DNA of 64,000 nucleotides from Alteromonas hispanica (GCF_010500915.1 NZ_JAAAWP010000003.1:1-64000); one strand, 5' to 3'; counted from the stretch's first letter, positions 43,818 to 53,643 are shown. Notes: generated by a model from the letters alone, not told the origin. Numbers and translations are program-made.

Positions 43818-43933
43818 GAATAAACCCTTATTTCTTTGATACTCGGACTGCGCGTAAAGAATACACCGAACTGCCGGTCTGCGCAGTACAAGGGCGTAAG
43901 TAACCTTTTGCTACCGCCCCGTCGCTTCATTCA

Positions 43934-44458
43934 TTAGTAATCTAATACATCTACCGTTTGGCTATGGTTCGTAAATACACAAATATCGCCAGCAATAGTG
44001 AGTGATTTCTCAGCAATTTCTTTTGCCGTTAGCTCAGTATTTTCCAGCATAGCAGTGGCCGCAGCTTGTGCGTAATTGCCACCAGAACCTATCGCGATAA
44101 GGTCGTTTTCTGGCTGTACTACGTCTCCATTACCCGTGATGATAAAAGAAGCGGTCTCGTCAGCCACCGCTAAAAGGGCTTCGAGTTTTCTCAGCGCTCT
44201 GTCGGTACGCCAGTCTTTAGCAAGCTCAACAGCAGCTTTGGTTAAGTGGCCTTGGTGGGCTTCAAGCTTGGACTCAAAGCGTTCAAATAGCGTAAACGCA
44301 TCGGCTGTGCCACCTGCGAAGCCTGCGAGTATTTTATCGTGGTAAAGACGACGCACCTTGCGCGCATTGCCTTTCATTACCGTATTTCCCAGCGATACTT
44401 GACCGTCACCAGCCATCACCACCTGATTTCCACGTCGTACAGATACAATCGTTGTCAC
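43934..44458 (-). CDS. hslV: ATP-dependent protease peptidase subunit HslV
   Basis: A 174-residue proteasome-like peptidase. After Met removal the catalytic Thr1 is exposed (TTIVSVRRG). [13 protein letters not shown] and [15 protein letters not shown] are conserved blocks. It forms the double hexamer degraded-protein chamber capped by HslU. The upstream ftsN gene, normally adjacent in gammaproteobacteria, is separated here by the four-gene CsgG/LpoB-type operon. Confidence 0.97.
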   Translation of the reverse strand: MTTIVSVRRGNQVVMAGDGQVSLGNTVMKGNARKVRRLYHDKILAGFAGGTADAFTLFERFESKLEAHQGHLTKAAVELAKDWRTDRALRKLEALLAVADETASFIITGNGDVVQPENDLIAIGSGGNYAQAAATAMLENTELTAKEIAEKSLTIAGDICVFTNHSQTVDVLDY

Positions 44459-44587
44459 GTTTTTTCCCCGTTTAGCTGGGTGTATCCGCCGCGAGCATAT
44501 GAATTCACGGCGGTCACTTATCTAGTCTATAAACCATAAGTGGGGGAGCGGTTTATATTTTCAAGGGGGATTGGGGATAGAAAGAGA

Positions 44588-44613
44588 AAGGGTACACTAT
44601 TTTGTGTACCCTT
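44588..44613 (-). terminator. Terminator of the CsgG/LpoB-type operon
   Basis: Stem AAGGGTACAC / GTGTACCCTT with a short TATTTT loop, located 8 bp after the last minus-strand stop. The minus-strand transcript continues into a pyrimidine-rich tail. Confidence 0.75.
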
Positions 44614-44621
44614 CGCATTTT

Positions 44622-45824
44622 TCAATTTTCAATCACTACACCGCCATTGGGCGAAGGCTTAGGTTTAGTTGGTAATGGAATTATGATCCCTCCGGCTGCA
44701 GAAGCTTCCACCGTTGTTTTTGGTTCAGCACGGCTTTCAGAATCAAAGTAATCTAGCATTGATGGCCTGACTACTGACCCAACATTCATTGTGCTAAGTT
44801 CCCCCTCGATAACAGCAGCATAAGAAACTTTACTAGTTACCTTTACTATTTTCACTTTTCCAACGTAGCGCTCTTCTTTTCCAAGCGACTCTTTAGTGTA
44901 TGGATCAATGAGTTTTTCGCCTAGCTCAAAGATATCAAACACTTCACCGATTTGAACACTGGTTCCCCCCTGGTTAAGAACGACGTTATCATTTTGATTG
45001 GACACAATCTTTATCGGGTAGATGGCACTGGTAATATCACGCGCAATAACACGCGCAGATGCTGGATCTTGGATATTGCTTGGAATAACTACGTTATCTT
45101 GCCACTTAACTTGTCGTGTTGCTAAATTAATCACTTTGTAATTAATTTCAGACACGATATCTTCAACATAAGAGCGTTCACCCGTAAAACTGGACTCCGT
45201 TTCATAAGAGTCGTCTCTGAAAGATACGCTCCCAACCACAAGATAATCCATGCCCAGTACTTGACCTAGACGCATCTTCTCCTTCAGTGCGGTATCTTCG
45301 CTGAGTAATAAGCGCTTTTCTGCCGCATACTCGCTATCATGCTGGCGGTCTAATATTGCGAAACGTCTCGTTTGAACAAAAGCGCTTTGCAGATTGTTGG
45401 AAAACAACTCGCCATTCTCTCCTTCGAAAGGAGCGACAACAAGCTTTCGACGTTTATCTAATGATAAGCCGGGGCTTTTATACACTGGCACAGAAACTCG
45501 CAACAGAACCTCACAGGTTTCACTACAACTCTCTTCCAAAACCTCATAACTAGATATTTGGCCTTTGGTTTTCATAGCAGTGATATTTGACAGAGCTATG
45601 TTGGTAGTGGTTTTTCCATCTTTTCTTACTTGGTTCGCAACCCGCATTGCTTTGCTGTTTATTTCAGTACCCTTTACTTGTGCAATAGCTCTGATTAGGC
45701 CAGCTTCAATTGCGAGAGATTTAGAGGCCCCAGAAGCAGTTATTTCAATAACACGCTCTTCTGCACTAGCTGAAAACGTAAAACCAAGTACTACTAAGAA
45801 GACTAGCTTAAAAGTCTTCATCAT
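44622..45824 (-). CDS. Secreted CsgG/FlgT-like protein
   Basis: About 400 residues. Signal peptide about 1-21 (FSASA). Start is ATG 45824 or the next ATG 45821; both overlap the upstream gene's end by 14-17 bp. Residues about 22-125 (IEITASGASKSLAIEAGLIRAIAQVKG) resemble the FlgT-N/LPP20-like fold. Residues about 135-290 match the CsgG/TolB-N-like fold: VVAPFEGENGELFSNNLQSAF, RRFAILDRQHDSEYAAEK, LGMDYLVVGSV and YKVINLATRQVKW. The C-terminal third holds a small beta-domain (VQIGEVFDIFE) and a Pro/Lys-rich tail. It has no lipobox, so it is not CsgG itself. Last gene of a four-gene operon with an LpoB-type lipoprotein; an envelope assembly role is inferred. Confidence 0.65.
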   Translation of the reverse strand: MMKTFKLVFLVVLGFTFSASAEERVIEITASGASKSLAIEAGLIRAIAQVKGTEINSKAMRVANQVRKDGKTTTNIALSNITAMKTKGQISSYEVLEESCSETCEVLLRVSVPVYKSPGLSLDKRRKLVVAPFEGENGELFSNNLQSAFVQTRRFAILDRQHDSEYAAEKRLLLSEDTALKEKMRLGQVLGMDYLVVGSVSFRDDSYETESSFTGERSYVEDIVSEINYKVINLATRQVKWQDNVVIPSNIQDPASARVIARDITSAIYPIKIVSNQNDNVVLNQGGTSVQIGEVFDIFELGEKLIDPYTKESLGKEERYVGKVKIVKVTSKVSYAAVIEGELSTMNVGSVVRPSMLDYFDSESRAEPKTTVEASAAGGIIIPLPTKPKPSPNGGVVIEN

Positions 45825-47214
45825 CAGCCTCTATACTTTCTCCAGATTTGGGGTCAAATGAAACCTTCCCACCTGGCACTTTTTTCTTTACATTTTTATT
45901 GGCTTTAAATGCTCTTGTGGCTTGCTCAGCAAGAGGGTGCCAGACAAGCACTACACCGTTTACTTCTCGGTCTGTGACGGGGTGTTTAGCGCTCCACCTC
46001 GTGGCTTCTTGAACACCTGTTAACCCTTTAACACTTGAGGCCATGCGTGATGTTAAAGATGTTTCTTTTATTATTTTTGCTACAGTTTGCTCTTGAGTCT
46101 CAGTGGTATTGTCATCTGTTAGTGTGACTGTTGCAGTTCTCGACTTATCGCTAGTAGTTGTACTAGCTGAATCTACACTTCCAACTAAGTTGTATGCTTC
46201 TGAAATATGGGCCCAGGCATTTAACTCTGCATCTAGGTAACTAAATTCTCTATTATCAACACATTCTTCGTAGTCAGAGATATTGCAATCGTTGCCAGAC
46301 ATTCCAAAAGATAAAATCACTGGATAGCCTTTCTCATCCCAATGCATCTTTGTACCAATCTGATACATCAAGTTAGAGCGGTGTTTTTCAAGATAATCTT
46401 CAATTGATAGTTTTGCTTTTTCTGGGCTAGGCTCAATATTTCCTTTACTCTTCCTAAGGGAAGCTAGGAAGTTTTTCTTTTTATTCGAAGTCGCAATGAC
46501 TACCGTCACTGCAGTATTACCATTAACATCTGTTTTCTCAAATGACTTCATGATTTGAGAACCAGTTATGTCGCCCCTCGAAGACGTAGATACAGATTGA
46601 GTAATAGCTTTTTGCATCATGTTTTTACGCTTACTTGGAGGCGCCGCGTTATATTCACTTGGATTAACGCCCAACTCTTCTAATTGAGAATCTATTGTAG
46701 CATCGGCTAACGCCACAACTTTACTCAATAGAGCTTCAAGTTTGCTTTGATTTTCTATTTCACTGGGCGTGAATTGCGGTAATTTATTTGTTTTAAAAGA
46801 CTTTCTAATGGTTTCCGAAGCGACACTTGTGTATAGCTGCTTAAGTAATTTCTCTCTCGCTTTTTGTTGCGCTTCTGTATAAGCAAGAACACGGGCATCA
46901 GCCCAGCCTGCTTCAGTAGGCTTCAATCTGATGACTGCAGTACCTGAATGTATAAACACTTGTTTATTTTGCGAGGAAAACTTTCGGCGTTTTTCAGAAA
47001 TATAGTTACGCGCTTTTTCTTCAACATAGGCATATGCATCCTCAGGCTGTTCTTTATTTGCTTTTACTGTTTCCTGATTGCTGGATGCCGGTTGTTCTGA
47101 ATCTTTATCTTCGACTATCAAGTCCACTTTTTCTGTTGCTTGCTCTTGAGCTAAAATTCCTGCACTCGCAAAACAGAAAGAAAGTACGACTGAACGAATA
47201 ATTGAACTTTTCAT
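45808..47214 (-). CDS. Secreted hypothetical protein of the CsgG/LpoB operon
   Basis: A 468-residue exported protein that I do not firmly recognise. Signal peptide about 1-22 (ASAGILAQ). Residues about 25-55 are acidic and disordered; then a helical, Lys/Arg-rich segment (YVEEKARNYISEKRRKF) leads into IHSGTAVIRLKPTEAGW and ARVLAYTEAQQKAREKLLKQLY, a pattern also seen in LPP20/FlgT-like folds. A later portion has VVIATSNKKKNFLASLRK, EDYLEKH and DYEECVDNREF with cysteine pairs. The C-terminus is acidic (GESIEADDEDF). It lies between the LpoB-type gene and the CsgG-like gene, overlapping the latter, so it is probably part of the same envelope complex. Confidence 0.6.
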   Translation of the reverse strand: MKSSIIRSVVLSFCFASAGILAQEQATEKVDLIVEDKDSEQPASSNQETVKANKEQPEDAYAYVEEKARNYISEKRRKFSSQNKQVFIHSGTAVIRLKPTEAGWADARVLAYTEAQQKAREKLLKQLYTSVASETIRKSFKTNKLPQFTPSEIENQSKLEALLSKVVALADATIDSQLEELGVNPSEYNAAPPSKRKNMMQKAITQSVSTSSRGDITGSQIMKSFEKTDVNGNTAVTVVIATSNKKKNFLASLRKSKGNIEPSPEKAKLSIEDYLEKHRSNLMYQIGTKMHWDEKGYPVILSFGMSGNDCNISDYEECVDNREFSYLDAELNAWAHISEAYNLVGSVDSASTTTSDKSRTATVTLTDDNTTETQEQTVAKIIKETSLTSRMASSVKGLTGVQEATRWSAKHPVTDREVNGVVLVWHPLAEQATRAFKANKNVKKKVPGGKVSFDPKSGESIEADDEDF

Positions 47215-47351
47215 ATAATTTCCTTATTTCTTCGCACACATTGAACTATAACTCTCTAGAACAAATACTAAGCGAGAATAAAATTAACCATAGACAATTG
47301 CCCATACCACCATGGTGTTATGGGCAATTTTACAGGCCAAGGAGAGGCTAT

Positions 47352-47972
47352 CTACCATGTAACTGAGTCGTTACTTCCGGTCTTTGCAATAGGGTATTCA
47401 CCTTCCCAATATGCAAGGCCAGTCTCAAGCTGTGTAAGCGTGAGTTGAAAATAATATTCAACTAATTGTTTAGACCTATTAACCCTGTTAGTTCTTTGAA
47501 TAATTTTTCCGCTCAAACTAAAGTCCGGAGAAATAACCGTTCCGTTTTTCTTCACTGTACCTTTGTTCATAAGTGGCGAGTTATTTAATTCTCGAACTTT
47601 AACACTGCTTGTATCTTCAGGGCCTGAGCCCGTAAAGTTTACAGCCGTTGTTGTCAAAAATTTGCCGCTCTGCAGCAATCCAACTCGGATTTTTTTGACT
47701 AACTGATCGGTGTCTATTCGCTGTGAAGTATCATTAAGAATGTTATAGATTGATAGAACGTATCTTCCGCCTTTATCCGCTTCAGGATGAACAAGTAGAG
47801 GACTTGCAATAATATCATCTAGAGCTTGGTTCGCTGCTTGGTCAAAATCTCTTTGTGACAGACCTAACACTGCAATATTGTCATCATTTTTATCTACATA
47901 TTTCGTTGTAGATTGACATCCCGCCATCAATGTAATGATAGGTAGGACACACAATAATATGGCTTTTTTCAC
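47352..47972 (-). CDS. LpoB-type outer-membrane lipoprotein (penicillin-binding-protein activator family)
   Basis: About 206 residues from the GTG at 47972, chosen because GAGAGGAAG sits 7 nt upstream; the longer frame starts inside that site. Lipoprotein signal about 1-18 with lipobox LMAGC. The mature region matches LpoB/YcfM: NALDDIIASPLL-type segment, GRYVLSIYNILNDTSQRIDTDQLV, IRVGLLQSGKF, FSLSGKIIQRTNR, VEYYFQLTLTQLETGLAYWEGEY. LpoB stimulates PBP1b from the outer membrane. The proline-rich linker of E. coli LpoB is nearly absent, so reach through peptidoglycan may differ. It is flanked by a COG3014-like lipoprotein and two secreted proteins, so it may belong to a distinct complex. Confidence 0.75.
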   Translation of the reverse strand: MKKAILLCVLPIITLMAGCQSTTKYVDKNDDNIAVLGLSQRDFDQAANQALDDIIASPLLVHPEADKGGRYVLSIYNILNDTSQRIDTDQLVKKIRVGLLQSGKFLTTTAVNFTGSGPEDTSSVKVRELNNSPLMNKGTVKKNGTVISPDFSLSGKIIQRTNRVNRSKQLVEYYFQLTLTQLETGLAYWEGEYPIAKTGSNDSVTW

Positions 47973-47993
47973 TTTGTTACTTCCTCTCAAGTG

Positions 47994-49436
47994 TTAAATA
48001 GATATAACGTCTACAGACGGCGTAAGACTCTGATTAATAGCTTTTATGTAAACAATATTTTTCTTAGATGGGTCGACATCTACTTTAAGAGATTGACTGA
48101 GTCCAGGTGAATTTATTACTAATTGACCCGAGCCGTCGTTCTCTAACATAAGAGCTTGGAAGTTTTTCGGAAGAACACGCCATGTTCTTGTATCTGCCTG
48201 CGTTGTTACACCCTGCAACACACCTGCTGCTATTCCAAGCCACATGTTTTTATCATTTATTTGTTTTTGCACTACAGTTTTAATTACTGAGCGTGTGATC
48301 TCTCGAGTTAAGATAAGTGGCCATTCTTCTTTAAATTCAGCCTTTATTATCTTATCCATATCTGCAACGACTTCAGAACTTTTGCCATTAACCGATATGT
48401 GATTAAAATAATCCTGTCTTTCTTCGATTTTTGGTAGTGCTATTCCAGCATAGTTGACGTTTTCTGATGCAATAAATACAGGTAGATCAATTCTAAACTC
48501 TTCTTTTCGTGCCATTTCGCCATTTTCAAAAACAACCCAAATGTTATTAACTGAGTTACGAGATGCCTGACCACTTTGCATTTTTTGCGCTAAAGAAAGA
48601 GTGTCTTTTGCAACTTGGGTACCCGTTATAGATGAAACGCGCTTCAAGCTGTCAACAGCTTTATTAACATCTGATGCATCCTGCGCGTTTAACATGAAAA
48701 ATAGGCCATGCATAAACGTAGAAAAAGGATTTATATATCCGTCATATGCTGTCCAATCAGACATATCAATATTTTGATCTGCAAGTAACTCATTAGCTTT
48801 AGACATACTTTCATCAATTTTTACGTCACCAGCACCTTCATTCTCTTGCAGTTCTTCTTCTGCTTCTTTTTCTTGTTGCTCTCGCTTTTCGTTAATACGT
48901 TCTGCGAAAAATTCAGCGGCTCTTCGCTGTCTATCATCAGAGCGATTCCACTCAACACGAGCATTCTCTAGATCACCCATTGCAGTAAAATTGAGCGCCT
49001 TGTAAGTATTTACCATTATCGAATCGTAAACACTTTGCTCATAGTCAAGGAAGGTATCATTTGTAAGGGAACTCGTTATTGTTTCAGAAACATTTGTTAG
49101 GGTTCCCTCAGTATCCTCTTGATACATAACGTCTTCGATTAGATCAAAATACCTATTGCTTTCCTCAAAATCCTTATTGAACCGATACAAAGATGCTGTT
49201 TGCATTCCCCAAAATTGGTCATCAAGTGAATTATCATCTTCATCATAATCAGCTTCGTCAAAAGATAGCTGCTGTGCCTCAGCCACATTACCGCCTGAGA
49301 GCATGACATCAAATTTACTGATTGAAGAATCTGGCGTAAGCGTATTCGTTAAGCTTGCCATTGGACTTTCACCGCCAGTTGCAGAGCAACCAGCAATTAA
49401 TATTGTAGCGAGAGATAATAGAGCGACTTTTTTCAT
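47994..49436 (-). CDS. COG3014-like lipoprotein
   Basis: About 480 residues. The ATG at 49436 gives a lipoprotein signal (MKKVALLSLATILIAGCSAT, Cys17); the longer frame adds a non-signal start. The mature protein has TPR-like helical stretches (about 45-280): VAEAQQLSFDEADYDE, FEESNRYFDLIEDVMYQ, ALNFTAMGDLENARVEWNRSDDRQRRA, and an acidic coiled segment with EKEAEEELQENEG. The C-terminal half has IWVVFENGEMARKEEFRIDLP, YAGIALPKIEE, LGIAAGVLQGVTTQADTR and WRVLPKNFQAL. This pattern resembles the uncharacterised COG3014 group. First gene of the four-gene operon; it starts the set that also encodes the LpoB-type protein. Confidence 0.7.
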   Translation of the reverse strand: MKKVALLSLATILIAGCSATGGESPMASLTNTLTPDSSISKFDVMLSGGNVAEAQQLSFDEADYDEDDNSLDDQFWGMQTASLYRFNKDFEESNRYFDLIEDVMYQEDTEGTLTNVSETITSSLTNDTFLDYEQSVYDSIMVNTYKALNFTAMGDLENARVEWNRSDDRQRRAAEFFAERINEKREQQEKEAEEELQENEGAGDVKIDESMSKANELLADQNIDMSDWTAYDGYINPFSTFMHGLFFMLNAQDASDVNKAVDSLKRVSSITGTQVAKDTLSLAQKMQSGQASRNSVNNIWVVFENGEMARKEEFRIDLPVFIASENVNYAGIALPKIEERQDYFNHISVNGKSSEVVADMDKIIKAEFKEEWPLILTREITRSVIKTVVQKQINDKNMWLGIAAGVLQGVTTQADTRTWRVLPKNFQALMLENDGSGQLVINSPGLSQSLKVDVDPSKKNIVYIKAINQSLTPSVDVISI

Positions 49437-49710
49437 GACTGTTCCATTTAAAATCATGTCTTCAAAAAACATGAACAAGGAGCAATCAATTTAGAAATTC
49501 ACCGATCCTTGGCCATTTTTGCGTATTTTTATTTTTTTGCGCTTTCCTAAGCGCAAAATAAGGATAATCTAAAGGCTGTCAATGTCAACTATCCTCTCTC
49601 CACTCAATAGTATCGACTTGGAGACGAGGCTATATCTCTGCATACCAAACTTATTAAACCCTTACTGCTATGAGTCCATTTAAAAAATTACTGTTGTGGA
49701 ATAAATTAAA

Positions 49711-50289
49711 TCACAAATTCCAATACCAAATCTGACATGTAGCAATGTTGACTTTGCGCAGGCTATGCTTTGCTTTTTCCGCGTCGCGCTTAGACTCAAA
49801 AGGCCCAAGAATAACGCGAAACCATTCGCCGTTACTTCCCGAACTCTGGCGAATTAACGCTTCTAACCCTTGAAAGGCTATTTTCGCTTTCATTTCTTCC
49901 GCTTGGGCACGGGTTCTAAAAGACGCACATTGCATAAGATAACGCTTGTCAGATTTTTCTTGGGCTTGAACGTCAACTTCTACCTCGTAACCCGGTAGCG
50001 TTTTAATGTATTCCCACTCTTCCTCTGGTAACTCTGGCAATGCTTCTTCTGTCGGTGCTACTGCCCTTGAAGACTGCACATCTACATCCCCCTCAACATT
50101 GTCTTTGATCGACCACAAAAACACCCCGAAGCCTGCCACTAGCGCAACAATAATTGCTATTTTGAATATAGGGAGCTTGTGCATGGTTGGCGAACTCACT
50201 TGTCTGCTACTCGCTCGCTTATTAGCATTGTTTGGGGCTTTTTTCTTTTTTTGAGAGCGTCCGCGGGACACATAATCACGTTGAGCCAT
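49711..50289 (-). CDS. ftsN: Cell-division protein FtsN (SPOR domain)
   Basis: A 192-residue bitopic inner-membrane protein. Basic cytoplasmic N-terminus (RDYVSRGRSQKKKKAPNN), TM helix about 42-62 (IFKIAIIVALVAGFGVFLW), a periplasmic acidic linker and a C-terminal SPOR domain (about 113-190; RYLMQCASFRTRAQAEEMKAKI, WFRVILGPFESKRDAEKAK). FtsN triggers septal constriction and the SPOR domain binds denuded peptidoglycan. Position beside priA and (ancestrally) hslVU supports the call. The N-terminus lacks a long Gln-rich stretch seen in E. coli FtsN. Confidence 0.9.
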   Translation of the reverse strand: MAQRDYVSRGRSQKKKKAPNNANKRASSRQVSSPTMHKLPIFKIAIIVALVAGFGVFLWSIKDNVEGDVDVQSSRAVAPTEEALPELPEEEWEYIKTLPGYEVEVDVQAQEKSDKRYLMQCASFRTRAQAEEMKAKIAFQGLEALIRQSSGSNGEWFRVILGPFESKRDAEKAKHSLRKVNIATCQIWYWNL

Positions 50290-50431
50290 AGTCGGCGATA
50301 TTCCTGCTTGTTATCGGTGTTTGTTAGGAAATAATTTCGTAAGGCAATAGTAGAGGCAGCAGAACTGTTTGTGCACTACTTTGTTATTAAACTTTGACCG
50401 CTAGAATTTTAACGTATTGCTTAGCAACAAG

Positions 50432-52624
50432 CTAACTGAAATCTGTGGGGTCGATATCCACCGACCATCTTACTTTCGGGGCCTGATGAAGTGATTGTAG
50501 AAAAGGAAGTGATTGACGCAGGGCCTCGTGTAATGGGGCGCGCTTTTGATGACTGCATATCAACATAAAACGGAAGCGTCCCTGTCGTTTTTCTATTAAT
50601 GAAGGGAAAGGACCATTCATTTCAAGCTCGTTACTGTACGAAGTAAATACGCCACGACACCCCTGCAAAAACGAGAAAGCCTGCGCGCTGTCTATCGACT
50701 CGCAACGCACTACAAACTGACTGATGTAAGGAGGAAGACCCGCTGCCTTTCTCTCTGTTAATGCATGTCGGGCAAAATGTCCGTACCCATTATTCACTAA
50801 ATCCTGCAATAAGGGATGGTGGGGATTGTGAGTTTGTAACCACATTTCACCTGGTTTAGCCGCACGCCCTGCCCGCCCTGCCAGCTGTGTAACAAGTTGT
50901 GCGAGTTTTTCTGGGGCTCTAAAGTCGGCACTAAATAATGCGCCGTCGCAATCGAGTACGGCTACTAAGGTGACGTGAGGAAAATGGTGTCCTTTGGATA
51001 ATATTTGAGTGCCGACAAGCAGCTGGTACTCTTGACGATTAATTGCATCTAGCGTGCTGTGCAGCTTATCTTTACCGCGCACCGTGTCACTGTCTATACG
51101 CACTTGTTTAGCGTCGGGAAATAAAGACATTAACCCGTCTTCTACTTGTTCAGTACCCGTACCTGCTGTAACAAGGGTTGAGCTGTGGCATGCTTCACAC
51201 TGCCGCGGCATAACTCGGGTGCCTGCGCAGTGATGACACTGCAGGCGATTTTGCGACTTGTGCACTGTGTAAGGTCTATCGCACCGCTTACACATTACTG
51301 TCTCTCCGCAGTGATGACACAGTAAGGCAGGCGCGTACCCCCTTCTATTTACAAATACCAGCACTTGATTTCCAGCATTAATATGCTGTCGCATTATGGT
51401 GAGTAACGCTTGCGATATACCGTAGTGTAGTGGCTGCTCTCTAGCATCAAGTACATGAAGCTGCGTATGCTGGGCTCCCCCCGCTCTGCGCGTTAAATGC
51501 AAATGCGCATAGCGTCCATTAAGGGCATTATTCAAGCTTTCTAATGCTGGAGTAGCGCTGCCTAACAGCAAAGGAATACTGTGCTGTTTTGCCCGCATCG
51601 CCGCTAGATCTCGCGCGTGATAACGAAGACCATCTTGTTGTTTGAACGATTCATCATGCTCTTCATCAACAATTATCATACCGGGCGTTTTGAGCGGCGT
51701 AAAAATAGCAGAGCGCGTGCCAATAATTATGCCCAGCTCTCCGGCTCTGGCGCGTTGCCATACTCGCAGGCGCGCCTTATCGGAAAGCTGGGAATGTAGA
51801 ACGCCTACATCAATATTAAAGCGCTTTTCAAATCGAGATACAGTTTGCGGAGTGAGCCCAATTTCTGGTACCAAAATTAGAATTTGCTTACCCGCGGCCA
51901 ACAGTGGCTCTATCGCTTGTAAATAGACTTCTGTTTTTCCACTGCCCGTTACGCCTTCTAGCAGACTTATTGCAAAGTTATCTTGCTGGCGATTAAGCGC
52001 CGCTATGGCGACAGATTGCTCTGTATCTGGCGTGGGCTTTTGCGCTACCTTCATTGTTGATAGCCAGATCTTTGGTTTTAGTTCAGGTACAACTTCAACT
52101 ATTTCCGCCAGCGATTTATCGATAACGGCCTTAACTGCCGGTGCGCCATATAACTTTCTGCTTTGCTGGGCCGACAAACTCGATGTTTGCAATGCCTCAA
52201 AAAAGGCTTTTTGCTTGGGAGCTCTGGATAATGTATTTGATTGTGATTGCTCGCCAACAGACGTTAGCCTTACTCTTTCTTCTGGAACTAGCTGAGCTTT
52301 TTCTCCCTTCCTTAATAGCACCGGCAACATAGCGTGCAGCACTTCGCCCGGCGCATGATGGTAGTATTGCCACAACCATTGTGCCATTTTGAGTAGAACT
52401 CCATCGACGATGGGATACTCGTCAATGACCGCTTCTACTGATTTTAACTTTTTGACGTTTTCTATCTCGTGGCTATCTTCATCTATTACATCAATAACCA
52501 CGCCCACCAGTTTTCGCGGACCAAATGGCACCTGCACCCTTACTCCTGCTTCTAGTGGAGTAGAATGGGTATAGGTAAATAATTGTCGCAGCGGTACTGG
52601 TACTGCAACAGATAGGTAAGCCAT
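50432..52624 (-). CDS. priA: Primosomal replication restart helicase PriA
   Basis: A 730-residue superfamily 2 helicase. Start at ATG 52624 (MAYLSVAVPVPLRQ); a longer frame to 52672 has no homology. N-terminal DNA-binding domain about 1-110, Walker A LEGVTGSGKTEVYLQ, Walker B DEEHDESFKQQ, motif III LLGSATPALES, then a zinc-binding insertion with CHHCGETVMCKRC and CHHCAGTRVMPRQCEAC, and motifs V/VI QILSKGHHFPHV and QLAGRAGR. It restarts stalled forks by loading the primosome. Divergent from rpmE and followed by ftsN, the usual gene order. Confidence 0.96.
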   Translation of the reverse strand: MAYLSVAVPVPLRQLFTYTHSTPLEAGVRVQVPFGPRKLVGVVIDVIDEDSHEIENVKKLKSVEAVIDEYPIVDGVLLKMAQWLWQYYHHAPGEVLHAMLPVLLRKGEKAQLVPEERVRLTSVGEQSQSNTLSRAPKQKAFFEALQTSSLSAQQSRKLYGAPAVKAVIDKSLAEIVEVVPELKPKIWLSTMKVAQKPTPDTEQSVAIAALNRQQDNFAISLLEGVTGSGKTEVYLQAIEPLLAAGKQILILVPEIGLTPQTVSRFEKRFNIDVGVLHSQLSDKARLRVWQRARAGELGIIIGTRSAIFTPLKTPGMIIVDEEHDESFKQQDGLRYHARDLAAMRAKQHSIPLLLGSATPALESLNNALNGRYAHLHLTRRAGGAQHTQLHVLDAREQPLHYGISQALLTIMRQHINAGNQVLVFVNRRGYAPALLCHHCGETVMCKRCDRPYTVHKSQNRLQCHHCAGTRVMPRQCEACHSSTLVTAGTGTEQVEDGLMSLFPDAKQVRIDSDTVRGKDKLHSTLDAINRQEYQLLVGTQILSKGHHFPHVTLVAVLDCDGALFSADFRAPEKLAQLVTQLAGRAGRAAKPGEMWLQTHNPHHPLLQDLVNNGYGHFARHALTERKAAGLPPYISQFVVRCESIDSAQAFSFLQGCRGVFTSYSNELEMNGPFPSLIEKRQGRFRFMLICSHQKRAPLHEALRQSLPFLQSLHQAPKVRWSVDIDPTDFS

Positions 52625-52910
52625 TTTAGAGCAGGTCTCCGTCGTCAAATGTGAAAAGCTGAATATTAGCAAAAAAGGAAAAGTGCCATGTGTTGATATT
52701 TAAACACAATAATCACGTTGATAATAAAGCCATTGTGCTTTTGCTCACTTATCCAGCACAAAGACCTTGATCCAAGCCTCGGCTTCCTTTATTATCCGGC
52801 GCTCTTTTGCGATGGGCTGTAAATTTACTGCCTGTCATTTGAATATTAAGTTACGTATGGTGTTTAGCTTCGGGCTGAATAGCGATACGGCCTTATGATG
52901 AGGTAATCCC

Positions 52911-53123
52911 ATGAAACAAGGTATCCACCCAGAATACGCTGAAATTAAAGCAACATGTTCTTGCGGTAACGTAATGAATGTTCGTTCTACAATGGGTAAA
53001 GATATTAACCTAGACGTATGTTCTTCTTGTCACCCTTTCTACACTGGTAAGCAACGTAACGTTGATACTGGTGGCCGTGTTGATCGCTTCAAGAAGCGTT
53101 TTGGTGCACTTAGCAAGAAGTAA
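52911..53123 (+). CDS. rpmE: 50S ribosomal protein L31 (zinc type)
   Basis: A 70-residue ribosomal protein of the Cys-containing (C+) L31 type: CSCG at 16-19 and CSSC at 37-40 form the zinc ribbon; [14 protein letters not shown] is conserved. The presence of the C+ form suggests zinc-dependent exchange with a Cys-free paralogue elsewhere may exist (inference). Ribosome-binding site is GAGG at 52899-52902. A strong terminator follows. Confidence 0.97.
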   Translation: MKQGIHPEYAEIKATCSCGNVMNVRSTMGKDINLDVCSSCHPFYTGKQRNVDTGGRVDRFKKRFGALSKK

Positions 53124-53154
53124 GTTCAACACGTTTGAACGTGACGAACAAGAA

Positions 53155-53178
53155 AAGCGCCTTTGGGCGCTTTTTTAT
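53155..53178 (+). terminator. Rho-independent terminator after rpmE
   Basis: AAAAGCGCC-TTT-GGGCGCTTTTTT: short GC-rich stem with a long T run. Confidence 0.92.
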
Positions 53179-53328
53179 TGTCTTTTGTTTATCTCAAAGC
53201 GCTTAGTACTTTCTTCTCAACGACTTACACCTGAACTCACCCCAAACGTTTCTAGTATTTCAGGCAAAGCACAAGGACTATTTGCGCACATCAATCAAAC
53301 AAAAATAGAAATACTGAGTCGTGTTGTC

Positions 53329-53643
53329 CTAATGGTACAAGGGTTTTGATAAGTGCTTTTCCCAATCTCCTTGGCTTTGTTTATCGCATGCTTCCTCACT
53401 ATCAAATCGTATTGAATTGGGTGTAGATTTTATGCTTTCTAAGGCTATGGTTACTTGCGTAATAAACGCCTCATCCCAGCCATCCGACAATGCATTATTG
53501 CGCTGACGCTCAGTGGTGAAAACAGCTACAACATCAGGCGAACGCCAATGTCCTTGGTGAGTGAGCCACATAAACCCATTGCCCTGGGTTTTCAAGGCTT
53601 CGCAAACATTAGTGAGTTCGTTGATTAATTTGCGCTCAGTCAC
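53329..53643 (-). CDS. Small hypothetical protein
   Basis: About 104 residues from the GTG at 53643, which has a good AGGAGAAG ribosome-binding site 7 nt upstream; the longer frame starts upstream of this site. Predicted features: N-terminal helix (ERKLINELTNVCEALKTQG), a small beta-hairpin (NGFMWLTHQGHWRSPDVVAVF), and a C-terminal helical part (AFITQVTIALESIKS). No membrane segment or signal. I do not recognise the family. The Cys and Trp content and strong ribosome-binding site make it a plausible real gene. Confidence 0.6.
   Translation of the reverse strand: MTERKLINELTNVCEALKTQGNGFMWLTHQGHWRSPDVVAVFTTERQRNNALSDGWDEAFITQVTIALESIKSTPNSIRFDSEEACDKQSQGDWEKHLSKPLYH

Noticed and set aside
44622-45824. 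True curli secretion channel CsgG
   Set aside because: No lipobox, longer than CsgG, and no csgA/B/E/F genes adjacent; only the fold resemblance is retained.
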